Notes under the pieces: generated by a model
Database searches by the model: none
Told to the model about the DNA's origin: nothing
The model's input: only the letters and a program-made list of their open reading frames with translations
Source: Spongilla lacustris
Lineage: Eukaryota > Porifera > Demospongiae > Spongillida > Spongillidae
Assembly (NCBI GenBank): GCA_949361645.1
Contig: OX442434.1
Location: 1,046,104 to 1,110,103 of the forward strand
Direction of reading: 5' to 3'
DNA: 64,000 nucleotides
Made by a program: the position numbers and the translations under genes
Shown: positions 23,314 through 33,700 of the stretch, piece after piece
Position numbering within the stretch: position 1 is the stretch's first letter
Layout of the letters: each line of letters begins with the position of its first letter

Positions 23314-25425
23314 TCACTGCACATTGTCCAGTGATTTCAGCAGGTGTGTGATAGAATCCTTCAGACGTGCTGCCCGCTCCCTTAGTGCTGCAAGGTTGTT
23401 ACCATGGTGATCATTTGGAAGCTGTGAGGGGGAGATCAGCAGTTAACACCAAATCCTCCTCCTGTTTTGACTTAATAGTTATCTACCATGTATCCTGGTG
23501 AGGCATTCATATCACCCTTTGTGTTGACACAACCTGGGATGGCAGTACCATGTGCCAAAGTCATGATCTGCACATAAATAATAACTGCAAATAACTTACA
23601 AGAATAGGTGATAGCAAAGTCAGCCATCTGTTTGCTGATGGTAGAATACAACTCCACACACCCTGCTCCCTGCTGTAGAAGATGTTCGGGTGCCACACCC
23701 CTCTGTGGAGCACACTCCGGTGCCTGCCTCACATCTGCACAAGGCACCTCCCCTCTTACAGAGTGTGACGTTAGGCACTGCATCCCTTGATCTGACATTG
23801 AATGTTGGTTGTTTGAACACACCATACTTGGTTCTGAAACGGGAACTAAGGAAACTTTTTTCTGTGATTGGCGGCGACGACCCAAAGATCTATGCACACC
23901 CGTTTGAATGCTCTGACTGTCTGCTGCATTGGATTGTTGCCTGCAAGGATCATTGCTATCACACTGTCCCTGGCGCTTTTCGCAGTCACCCATTATTGCT
24001 TTGCCTTTGCCTACAACCATAGGTTGTCCACAGTCCACACCACCCAGTTGAGTATCTGAGTGACTGGCCCCTGGATTGCTATCTAACTTATTAGTACAAC
24101 TCGCTTGGCTGTTAGGTGTTGCAGTCTGGCTATTCCCTGCCTCAAGCTGGCAGTCCTTTGTGCTAAATTGACTGTCAGAACAGTCTATCTGAGTGCCACT
24201 TCCCTTTAACTGGTCGCTAAATTTATCACTCTGAAGTTCGTTTGACTTACTTCCATTCTGGTTGCTGCCTTCACCCTGCTGGCTGTCTGGCACGGTGGAC
24301 TGGTGAGTCTCAGGCTTTGCGGTTTGGCTTTCTGCCCTGTTGGTCATGGCCTCCTTGATGCACTGCAGGAGGGCATCCATGTGCAGCTTGCCAGAGTAGT
24401 GCGTCCTCTTGTTGTGGAGGGAGGCAAAGGTCAGCTTGCATATCTGGCAGAAGAGGAGGTCATCGTCTTCCTCTTGAGAAACATTTTCAGACACATACAG
24501 CTCCAAAGTTCCGATGTGGTCCTCTGCAGTGGCTGCAATTAGAAGGGCACAACAAGTTAAACTAATACCCGCTGGGAAATATCTCCTTAGGGACGTGTTG
24601 TATTTTCTTTATTCTATCCTTGCAACTGAAGCCCACAAACACCCATTTAATGGGTTTAAATGTCTAGCATTGAAGTCTCTAGCTGTGAAAATGTATGGCA
24701 GCTGGGGAAAGGATGCCCAGGCATCAGCCAGTCCCTACCAAAAGCATCTGTTTTAACAGCCATCTATGACAGGCAGGCTCTAATATAATGAGGTTATTAC
24801 CGGAGCCATTCTGGCCCCCTCCATAACTGTGTGTGTTGCAGCTTTGGTAGTGTGCATTTAATAAATGGATCCATATCAAAACTACAAGCCTCCAGGTATA
24901 TTTGGATATTGTAAGTATAAAAAGACACCCCATCATGAAAAGATATTTACCTTGATGGACTTCACGGAGGTAGGTCTTCAGCTCATGGAGGTAGCGTTGC
25001 CTATCACCATCAGCTTTCTTCTGATACTCCTGTTTGTGCCCACAAAACAGGAGTAAATACCTTGTGCATCCATAGCAACATCAACTCACCAATCTACTTT
25101 TATCATCAAGGGCAGACCACATAACACCAAGCTGTTTGGAAAGGCTTGACATTGAAAGAGTTCCCAGTTCCTTAGTAAGGTTGGCCCTGTGCTCTGACAG
25201 GAAAATGCCATAGCTTTGTTTGGGAGTGTGTGTGCAAAATATTGTGGTGTGTTGAGTTATGGGTGTGTGTGTGTGTGTGGGGGGGGGGAATGCAGTGAGC
25301 TGTTGGTGATCAAGTGATGCGTCAACCTACGCAGTAACCGGAGGCTTGGGAGGTAAAATACTCATGATTTTTCTCTTCTTTCCCTTCCGCCAGCCTCCAG
25401 AGTGCCTACGTTTTGACTGAGACAT
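23314..25425 (-). CDS. HMG-box protein with U1-type zinc finger
   Basis: Probable DNA- or chromatin-binding nuclear protein. The start at 25425 (MSQSKRRHSGGWRKGKKRK) is strongly basic. Joining exons gives an HMG box: PPVTAYGIFLSEHRANLTKE, MSSLSKQLGVMWSALDDKSR and EYQKKADGDRQRYLHELKTY. A later exon has a C2H2 finger with matrin/U1 spacing (CQICKLTFASLHNKRTHYSG followed by KLH; C-x2-C-x12-H-x5-H). A long Ser/Gln/Asp-rich linker follows, then a helical end ALRERAARLKDSITHLLKSL before the stop at 23314. The HMG part resembles HMG20-type boxes. I do not recognise an orthologue with both domains in this order, so no symbol is given. Confidence 0.8.
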
Positions 25426-25484
25426 TTGAAGGGAAAAAATGGATAAAGCTTGTCTTGATGCGGTACCACATCACGACCAACGAT

Positions 25485-27579
25485 TCATCCGTCAGATGCA
25501 CACACCTTCATAGCCGATGCTGTATCTCCTTCCAGTGTCGGAGATTCAGAAGACATCAGCTTGATGGGAGTGGCTGACATGGAAAACACTCTCTCCTGCA
25601 CCGTTCGGGATGTCCAATCAACTACTGGGAAGCTGAGAGATATGCCTCCAACTGCAGGTGCACTCCTGGCAGGAGGAGTGATGTCATCGCCTTCAGGGGT
25701 GGGTGCGATGGGGGTACAGGGGGCAGACGAAGACACAGGGGTGCCATGTTGCCTCAAAGCAGTGGTATTGCTTTGCTGTTCCCTTGGGCAGTCATGGAGG
25801 GGGGAGGGAACAGAGGGATTTGGACTTTTACCTGATGTGGGACAGCTGGGAGACTTCAGAGTTACTCGTTCACTACCTGGTTCACGTACCAATAGACTAG
25901 AATGTCTAGTTGATGAAGCAACAGTGCCTGAGATGCCCAAACTGGTTGGTTTTGTTGGAGCCAGACTGGTTGGTTTTGTTGGAGCCAGACTGGTTGGTTT
26001 TGTTGGAGCCAGACTGGTTGGTTTTGTTGGAGCCAGACTGGTTGGTTTTGTTGGAGCCAGACTGGTTGGTTTTGTTGGAGCCAGACTGGTTGGTTTTGTT
26101 GGAGCCAGACTGGTTGTGCTGGCCTGTCTTGATTGTGCCAAGCCAGTTAAAGTGGTGAGCCTTGAACTGTTAGCATTGGTGGATGTCAAACTGGCAGCAT
26201 TGGTCTGTCTTGATGGTGCAGCTGAACCAGCTCCAGTGGTTGTCTGCCTTATCTCTGCAGGAAGCTGTGGATGTGTTGTTTGACTCTCCACGTGAGCTGG
26301 TTGGACAGCTGGTTGTGTGGTGGGAGTGCACAAAGCAACTGCCGCTGCAAGAATATCATTCCACAGGTTCACATTTAGTGCCCCTGTGAGGTCATGGGGA
26401 GGAGGGACAGTCTGGGGATGAGAGGCACAGCCTGCTACGGATTGCTGAGGGGAAGTACACAAAAGGGCGAGGTGCGACGAGGACTGGGGATGAGGTGCAG
26501 TGGTCCGTCCTGATGTAAGAGGCTGTGGAGATGAAGGTGTGCTGAGTGAAGGTGGTGACAGGGCATGGTAGTGTAGTAGTGGAGGGACACTGCGTGAACG
26601 CTGCATGTCTGCCGTATGGTGACTAGGGGCTACAGGTGACAGGGGAGGTGTTCCTGATGCCTTGGGGGATGGAAAGGATGACGACAGCATTGGAACTCCT
26701 GTGGCTTCTAGGACAGCAGACAGCTCGCATTCGGAGGCAACACTCGTCGTTACGGTCTGGACAATGTCCCTGGCAACAGCCTCACTGCCAGGTATGTGCG
26801 ATGCCAGCACTTGAAGGAGATGGTCTGCCTGTAATGCAGCTGCTTTGGTAACACTGGGTGCCTTTGTTTGGTGGTCCACATCAGCCTCCATGGCAGACAT
26901 TTCACCAACTGGTCCCTGGTGGAAGCCCAGCACACTCATGGCGGGAGCATTCACCAGGAGATGAAGGTCGTCTGGCAGCAACATACCAGAGTTGCCCAGC
27001 AGGCTATCATCTGCCTCAGAGCACCACGTGCTCCCCACGCTGTCCTTCACTGTACCTTGGCCCGCACATGCCGCCTGCAACAGCCACTCTTCTTTGTCCT
27101 GCCCAGACAGAAGCCTTATCAGTTCCTCCTCGTTCCCCTCATCCTCCTGCAGCAGACACATGGGCATCTCTTGAGAGACGCTGCTCAGGTCTACTTCGGG
27201 AAGGGGAGTGTCGACGGTCGTGAAGAGGACACCAGCCGCTCGGATTCCGCCATGTGTATCTCCGGATACCGAGGTGGAAGCACCGGTAAATACAGCGGAC
27301 GTTGGAAACGTAGTTCTGCTATTTCGTAACACCTGTAAAATATACTAAAAGTACTAAAAACGCGCACCTGTATATGTCCAAAGAAGCTCTCTCTTCTGGC
27401 GAATTGAGGTCTTCCGTCGACTTGCTCCGATGGAGAGTAAGAGCACGTTGGCCTAAAACGTTTGATTCATTGTAGAGCATAGTTCCAAGACTGGCACTAC
27501 ATCCCTCACCTAGCAATGTGTTGATTTCCACGTCGTTTGGAGCATCGTCGAACAATTGTAACTCCTTCAATATATCCAT
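25485..27579 (-). CDS. Unrecognised Ser/Thr/Pro-rich protein with octapeptide repeats
   Basis: Two exons (27368-27579 and 25485-27318) join over a 49-base GT-AG intron to a predicted 681-residue protein. The start MDILKELQLFDDAPNDVEIN is acidic and helical. The rest is low-complexity and rich in Ser, Thr, Pro, His and Gln. Seven tandem copies of the octapeptide SLAPTKPT are encoded by a perfect 24-base repeat near 25940-26115. Acidic stretches such as LPEVDLSSVSQEM and EDEGNEEELIRLLSGQDKEE recall transcriptional activation domains, but that is speculation. No catalytic motif, signal peptide or membrane span is visible. It lies 59 bases upstream of the HMG-box gene on the same strand and is divergent from the EFCAB6-like gene. 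Confidence 0.75.
25938..26116 (-). repeat. 24-base coding minisatellite (SLAPTKPT)n
   Basis: Seven nearly identical 24-base units inside an open reading frame. On the + strand each reads CTGGTTGGTTTTGTTGGAGC plus CAGA. The unit length is a multiple of three, so copy-number change would not shift the frame. Confidence 0.95.
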
Positions 27580-27704
27580 CACCTCCTGTTCGAAGTTTCC
27601 GCTTCAACGGATAATTGGAGCAGCTCCATGGGCGGAGCTCAAATAGCAGCGAAAGTAGTTCGCACCTATAATAATATTTCACACTTCACTTTGGCAGCTC
27701 GCCC
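27580..27704. promoter_or_regulatory. Bidirectional promoter region
   Basis: 125 bases between the starts of the Ser/Thr/Pro-rich gene and the EFCAB6-like gene. It contains a GGGCGGAGC GC-box-like motif near 27631-27639. Function is inferred from the head-to-head layout. Confidence 0.5.
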
Positions 27705-30700
27705 ATGTCGTGCCCCGGCACTGCTGCACCGTCTCGTACGGCCTCTCGGGGTACTACTCTACTCCCTCAGCTCCCTCACTCCGCAACACTCAAAGCAGAT
27801 TGCAAGGATTTAGAGGTGCGAGGCTCCACCTCTCGTGACTCGAGACGTAACACGGCTCGTCCCGCAACCTGCGTCGATGGCGCGGTGTTGCCGCGCATGT
27901 CCTCTGAGGAATGGAGGCCTGCAACGGGAGCTCAAAGCCTCAAAACAGACGAGGTATTGCCTGTTTCTGTATGCTATATATTCCGCACTGAAATTCGATT
28001 CATGATCAGCTGCATTATAATTACAGTATCGTTTTTTTTTTTTTTTTACATGTATCCGAATTTGCAAAGCTTATGGAGTTAATCGGAATGAAATTGCAAG
28101 CAAACAAATTCCTTTCTCTGCGGCAAGCATTTCGGGCCTTTGATCCCCGGGGCCACGGAACGATTACGAAGGAGGCCTTCTACAGGATTTTGTGCAATGC
28201 ACTCGCAGGCATCACGCAGAGCCAATATTCGGCTCTCCTTAAAAGGTCAGCCTCCTCCCCCAACTGACGTCTATCAACATGAAACAATGCTTTCAGAATG
28301 AACCTGTCAGGAAAGAATCTTATATCATTCGAAGACTTCTACTCAAAGTTCCACAGAACTGATCCCCAATCCAAGAAGAAGACTCTGTATCCTGTGCTCC
28401 AACACATAACAGCTCCCGATGTTCACAAGACAAAAGTGAACGAAAGGTATGGTGATGGGGTGGTGATGGGATGGTGATGGATGGTGATGTGATGGTGATG
28501 GGATGGTGATGGGATGGTGATGGGATGGTGATGGGATGGTGATGGGATGGTGATGGGATGGTGATGGGATGGTGATGGGATGGTGATGGGATGGTAATGG
28601 ATGGTGATGGGATGGTGATGGGATGGTGATGGGATAGGATGGGGATGGGGATGGGATGGTGATGGGATGGTGATGGGATGGTGAATAGTTAGTGATGACT
28701 ATGGGGGATGGTGGTAAGTTGTTTTGTTTAAACATGTCATTATTTGCATCAAACACTTCCTGTCCCTGCCCAGATCAATCCACACCTCACATACAAGCAC
28801 CTTGGGCACCAAACAAGACCTTAGGAGCATCCTCAAGTTACATGATCTCGAGCTTACGGAGGATGAACTTGAGTCTGCATGGAAACGGTGAGTGACGCAC
28901 ACTGGACTTACCCTCCATCCTAATCCCTTCCTCCTTCATCCACTTCTTGGTAGGTACAATAAGTTAAACAAAGACTGCATGCCAGTGTTGCAACTGTTCA
29001 AGGAGTTGGGTATAGCCAGTGAGGGTGGTGATGGCCAAGGGAACATAATTAAGTGCAGCTCTGCACCCAAAGGTAACAGATGCAAAACATTGTACCACAC
29101 AAACTGTGTGCACACATTCACATACAAACCACATGTACCCACTGTGTCTGTCATTCACACACGCACACACACAAACACACATACACACATGCACACACAC
29201 AAACACACATGCACACATACACACACACACACACCCCTGACACACACATTCATATGCACGCATTCGCATCAGCAAGTGAAGTCAGATCACCTGATATTGA
29301 AAAAGTAGAGAAGGAACTGAACATGAACTTCAACTCCCTGCTGCAGGCCATGCACAGTCATGATGCTTTGAACTGTGGGAAGGCAAGCCAATAGCACTAC
29401 ATTACCACACACACACATGCACACACATGCACACATACACACATGCACACATGCACACATACATGTCAAGTTTCATTATGACTTCCATGTCCACACACAT
29501 ATGCACACATTTGAGTTTTCGTTTACTTTTGCAGATAACCGCTGAAAAGCTGAGAGACATTCTAACCACTGCTGGGGTTCGGATCACTCCCCACAACATG
29601 ACCGAGCTCCTCCAGAGGGCAGGGATCAAAGATGGCTGTCTGGTAGATTACGAGGCCTTCATGAACAGGTTTGTGTCACGCTCACAAAATGGACTTGTGC
29701 ACAAACTTGTTTCGGACCCAAGCAAGAGGTGAGTTAACAGGCTGCAAGGTATTGGAAGCCCATCCTGATGCCCCCCCCCCACCCCACCCCCACCCCCTCA
29801 AGAGCCAATGTGAATATTAAAAATCCATCCCATTGGTGCTGTACATTAGATCATTTTGCTTCTTCATGATTTGGCGGTTTCATCATCCAGTTTTAGGGAA
29901 TTGAAGGAAGGCAGAGTGTGTTCGTCAGTGGATGAAGCAGAGTTCCAAATAGTCAGCCACCTTCACAACAAGTTTCTTGGCCTCTTAGGATCATTCCAGT
30001 AATATACTAAGGCCAGCTGTTGTATGTGATATTACCCTGCCAACCAACTTTAGGTCACATGATCCAAAAAATAGTGGTTATGTTACAAAGAAAGACTTCA
30101 TCACATGCATTCATGACCACATTGGAGACAACTCGATGGACACCCAGATCAGCAGACTGGTGGGACAGATGTCCCCCGAAGGTGACCTCTGGGTCCCTTA
30201 CTCCAAGTTCCTGGCCATGTTTGAAACTGTAAGACCACTAGAAAAGCAGCTTCCTGTCGAAAAGGAGCCATTTGATGCAGTGGACACTAAAAAGGTAGTG
30301 TTGAGTTGTGGAAGTGGTCCATTACAAGAGCTTCCATGATATCTAGCTTGAGGCAGACATCAAGGGTCTTCTTTGCAACAAGTCTCACCAGTTTCTTGAG
30401 GTGACTGAAAACCGTTATGAAGTGGATAAAAACACTTAACTCCCACTGTTTTGCTTTGCAGTCCTTCATTGCACTGGACACCAGCAACACAGGGAGGATG
30501 ACCCTGCCAATTATGAATGATGTCTTGATGAGGTAATTACGAGCTGACACATATGGCTCTGGGTAACCACACCATGACCCCATGACACCATCACTGCTGT
30601 ACTCCTTATATTGATGGCACATCGCTGTGTAGATTTTTGATGGTTTCAGCAGGGCAATGAAAAACTAATGTAATAAATAAAGAAAAGTGTGCTTAATTAA

Positions 30701-33607
30701 TCAGGTTTACTCATACGCTAAGTTGGGTTGATGTTTATGCAGGCATGGTATCCATGCAACCAAGCATGAGCTACAGTCCCTATGGGCCAAGCTGGTCAAA
30801 AACAAAGATGGAACAGTCAACTACCATGAGGTCATCAGGAACATGGGAAAGTCCCCTACGATGGGTGAGTAACATTTATGCATCCCAATCTCCATCACAC
30901 CCCTCTTCCCCACCCTAAACAGACATAACGAAGTCTCTTACTGAAGACCACTGCTTTATGAGGTCAAAGACCTTGCACAGGGATGAGGATATGTTGCTGG
31001 GTGCTTTGAAAGCAAAGGTGAGGAAAGGGGGAGGGAGAGGGAAGGGGGGAGAGGGAAGGGGAGGGAGAGGGAAGGGGAGGGAGAGGGAAGGGGAGGGAGA
31101 GGGGAGGGAGAGGGAAGGGGAGGGAGAGGGAAGGGGAGGGAAAGGGAAGGGGAGGGAGAGGGAAGGGGAGGGAGAGGGAAGGGGAGGGAGAGGGAAGGGG
31201 AGGGAGAGGGAAGGGGAGGGAGAGGGAAGGGGAGGGAGAGGGAAGGGGAGGGAGAGGGAAGGGAGGGAGAGGGAAGGGAGGGAGAGGGAAGGGGAGGGAG
31301 AGGGAAGGGGAGGGAGAGGGAAGGGGAGGGAGAGGGAAGGGGAGGGAGAGGGAAGGGGAGAGAGAGGGAAGGGGAGGGAGAGGGAAGGGGAGGGAGAGGG
31401 AAGGGGAGGGAGAGGGAAGGGGAGGGAGAGGGAAGGGGAGGGAGAGGGAAGGGGAGGGAGAGGGAAGGGGAGGGAGAGGGAAGGGGAGGGAGAGGGAAGG
31501 GGAGGGAGAGGGAAGGGGAGGGAGAGGGAAGGGGAGGGAGAGGGAAGGGGAGGGAGAGGGAAGGGGAGGGAGAGGGAAGGGGAGGGAGAGGGAAGGGGAG
31601 GGAGAGGGAAGGGGAGGGAGAGGGAAGGGGAGGGAGAGGGAAGGGGAGGGAGAGGGAAGGGGAGGGAGAGGGAAGGGGAGGGAGAGGGAAGGGGAGGGAG
31701 AGGGAAGGGGAGGGAGAGGGAAGGGGAGGGAGTGACCAGGAGATAAGAGAACCTGACATGACTAATACCTCCCCACAGATGGTTGTCCATGCTCCCTTAT
31801 TGCATAGTAAGTTCAAGGCACTCGACAATCACAGCAATGGTTGCATTCCAATGGTTGCCATTCAGGTATGTGATAGGTTGCAATATCTGGGTCCGATGAC
31901 GTTATTGACAGACAGGGTGATGCAAACATCATCCAACCATCACTACCCTCCTTCCCACCACTACCCCCTCTTTTGCACCACTACCCTCCTTCTTTCCACC
32001 ACTACCCCCTCTTTTGCACCACTACCCTCCTTCTTTCCACCACTACCCTCCTTCTTTCCACCACTACCCTCCTTCTTTCCACCACTACCCCCTCTTTTGC
32101 ACCACTACCCTCCTTCTTTCCACCATTACCCCCTCTTTTGCACCACTACCCTCCTTCTTTCCACCATTACCCCCTCTTTTGCACCACTACCCTCCTTCCC
32201 ACCACTACCCCCTCTTTTGCACCACTACCCTCCTTCTTTCCACCATTACCCCCTCTTTTGCACCACTACCCTCCTTCTTTCCACCATTACCCTCCTTCTT
32301 TCCACCACTACCCCCTCTTTTGCACCACTACCCTCCTTCTTTCCACCACTACCCTCCTTCTTTCCACCACTACCCCCTCTTTTGCACCACTACCCTCCTT
32401 CTTTCCACCATTACCCCCTCTTTTGCACCACTACCCTCCTTCTTTCCACCATTACCCCCTCTTTTGCACCACTACCCTCCTTCCCACCACTACCCCCTCT
32501 TTTGCACCACTACCCTCCTTCTTTCCACCATTACCCCCTCTTTTGCACCACTACCCTCCTTCTTTCCACCACTACCCTCCTTCTTTCCACCACTACCCCC
32601 TCTTTTGCACCACTACCCTCCTTCTTTCCACCATTACCCCCTCTTTTGCACCACTACCCTCCTTCTTTCCACCATTACCCCCTCTTTTGCACCACTACCC
32701 TCCTTCCCACCATTACCCCCTCTTTTGCACCACTACCCTCCTTCCCACCACTACCCCCTCTTTTGCACCACTACCCTCCTTCTTTCCACCATTACCCCCT
32801 CTTTTGCACCACTACCCTCCTTTCCACCACTACCCCCTCTTTTGCACCACTACCCTCCTTCTTTCCACCATTACCCCCTCTTTTGCACCACTACCCTCCT
32901 TCTTTCCACCATTACCCCCTCTTTTGCACCACTACCCTCCTTCCCACCACTACCCCCTCTTTTGCACCACTACCCTCCTTCTTTCCACCATTACCCTCTC
33001 CTTTCCACCACAGCGGGTCCTCTCTGACCTCTGTCCTGAGATCACTCAGAGTACACTGTCTACCTTTCTTGAAAAGTTCAAGGTGGATGGTGACTCTGTA
33101 CACTATGAGGCACTGCTGGCCCGGGTGAATCCGCCAACTGATGTGTACCGCACTGGGAATGACCTCAGAGGTCTGCTGACCCAAAGGATGGGTAACGTTA
33201 TATCTGCCACTGTACCCCCTCCTGTGTTAGCACAGCAACCAGATTATGGCCTCCCAGGGCTAAGGGCAGAACTACAGAAGCAGGTACGTATGCCTAGGTG
33301 TGTGTATGTGTGTGTGTCGGTGTGTGTCTGTGTGTATGTGTGTGTCAGTGTTAATTGATTTGATATAAAGTATGGACTTTTGGTCCTGCAGATGGTTTCT
33401 AATTGGCGCACACTCAGGAGACTGTTTGGGTCCATGGACCAGGCCCATGTCGGAAGCGTTACCACAAAGGAGTTCAAGATGGTCTTGCACCAGAGCGGAA
33501 TCTCTCTCAACGGTGAGCAGATGTTCCACCTCATGGAGGAGCTTGACCCCAAGCTGTCGGGGAAGGTCAACTATCACCACTTCTTCAACGTCATCTTAGA
33601 TCAGTAG
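27705..33607 (+). CDS. EFCAB6: Multi-EF-hand protein, EFCAB6-like
   Basis: A large protein built from repeated EF-hand units. Recognisable units are [35 protein letters not shown], a unit around [47 protein letters not shown] and [18 protein letters not shown]. Further units are [57 protein letters not shown] and [20 protein letters not shown], ending ILDQ-stop. Many loops lack the full set of acidic ligands, typical of EFCAB6/DJBP-like proteins, which are mostly reported from testis and cilia-rich tissue. The family call rests on this repeat layout, not on alignment. Three introns carry large minisatellites. The start at 27705 is the first ATG of a Ser/Arg-rich N-terminal exon. Confidence 0.72.
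28446..28690 (+). repeat. 11-base minisatellite (GGTGATGGGAT)n
   Basis: About 22 copies. The array starts at the donor of an EFCAB6-like exon (GAAAG|GTATGGTGATGGGGTGG), and each unit repeats a GGTGATGG core resembling that donor. Confidence 0.92.
29155..29262. repeat. (CA)n-rich stretch
   Basis: Interrupted CACACA/CACATG repeats in an EFCAB6-like intron. Confidence 0.85.
31019..31733 (+). repeat. 16-base minisatellite (GGGGAGGGAGAGGGAA)n
   Basis: About 44 copies that are purine-only on the coding strand. The array begins at the donor (GCAAAG|GTGAGGAAAGGGGGAGG). Its regular G-runs could form G-quadruplex or triplex structures in DNA or pre-mRNA. Confidence 0.95.
31935..33011 (+). repeat. 20-base minisatellite ending at a splice acceptor
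   Basis: About 53 units alternating CTACCCTCCTTCTTTCCACC and ATTACCCCCTCTTTTGCACC. The array runs directly into the acceptor (CTTTCCACCACAG|CGGGTC) of the exon encoding [12 protein letters not shown]. The polypyrimidine tract is therefore made of the repeat. Confidence 0.95.
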
Positions 33608-33634
33608 CTTTAATATTCAAACCACACTGCATGG

Positions 33635-33653
33635 CAAAAAATAAAATAAAATG
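33635..33653 (+). terminator. Poly(A) signals of the EFCAB6-like gene
   Basis: Overlapping AATAAA hexamers (aaaaaataaaataaaatg) occur about 30-45 bases after the stop codon, followed by a GT-rich stretch. Confidence 0.65.
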
Positions 33654-33700
33654 TGGCCATGATATTTGTGATGGTATGGTAGTAGTGTTGTGATGAGGGG

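Noticed and set aside
30915..31828. Long open frames (about 260-290 residues) of Pro/Ser/Leu or Gly/Arg/Glu repeats on both strands
   Set aside because: They are translations of a 16-base intronic minisatellite whose units lack stops; neighbouring splice sites and EF-hand exons show that it is an intron.
31973..33358. 460-residue frame rich in [11 protein letters not shown]
   Set aside because: Repeat translation of the 20-base array; only the tail after the CCACAG acceptor ([12 protein letters not shown]...) is real coding sequence.
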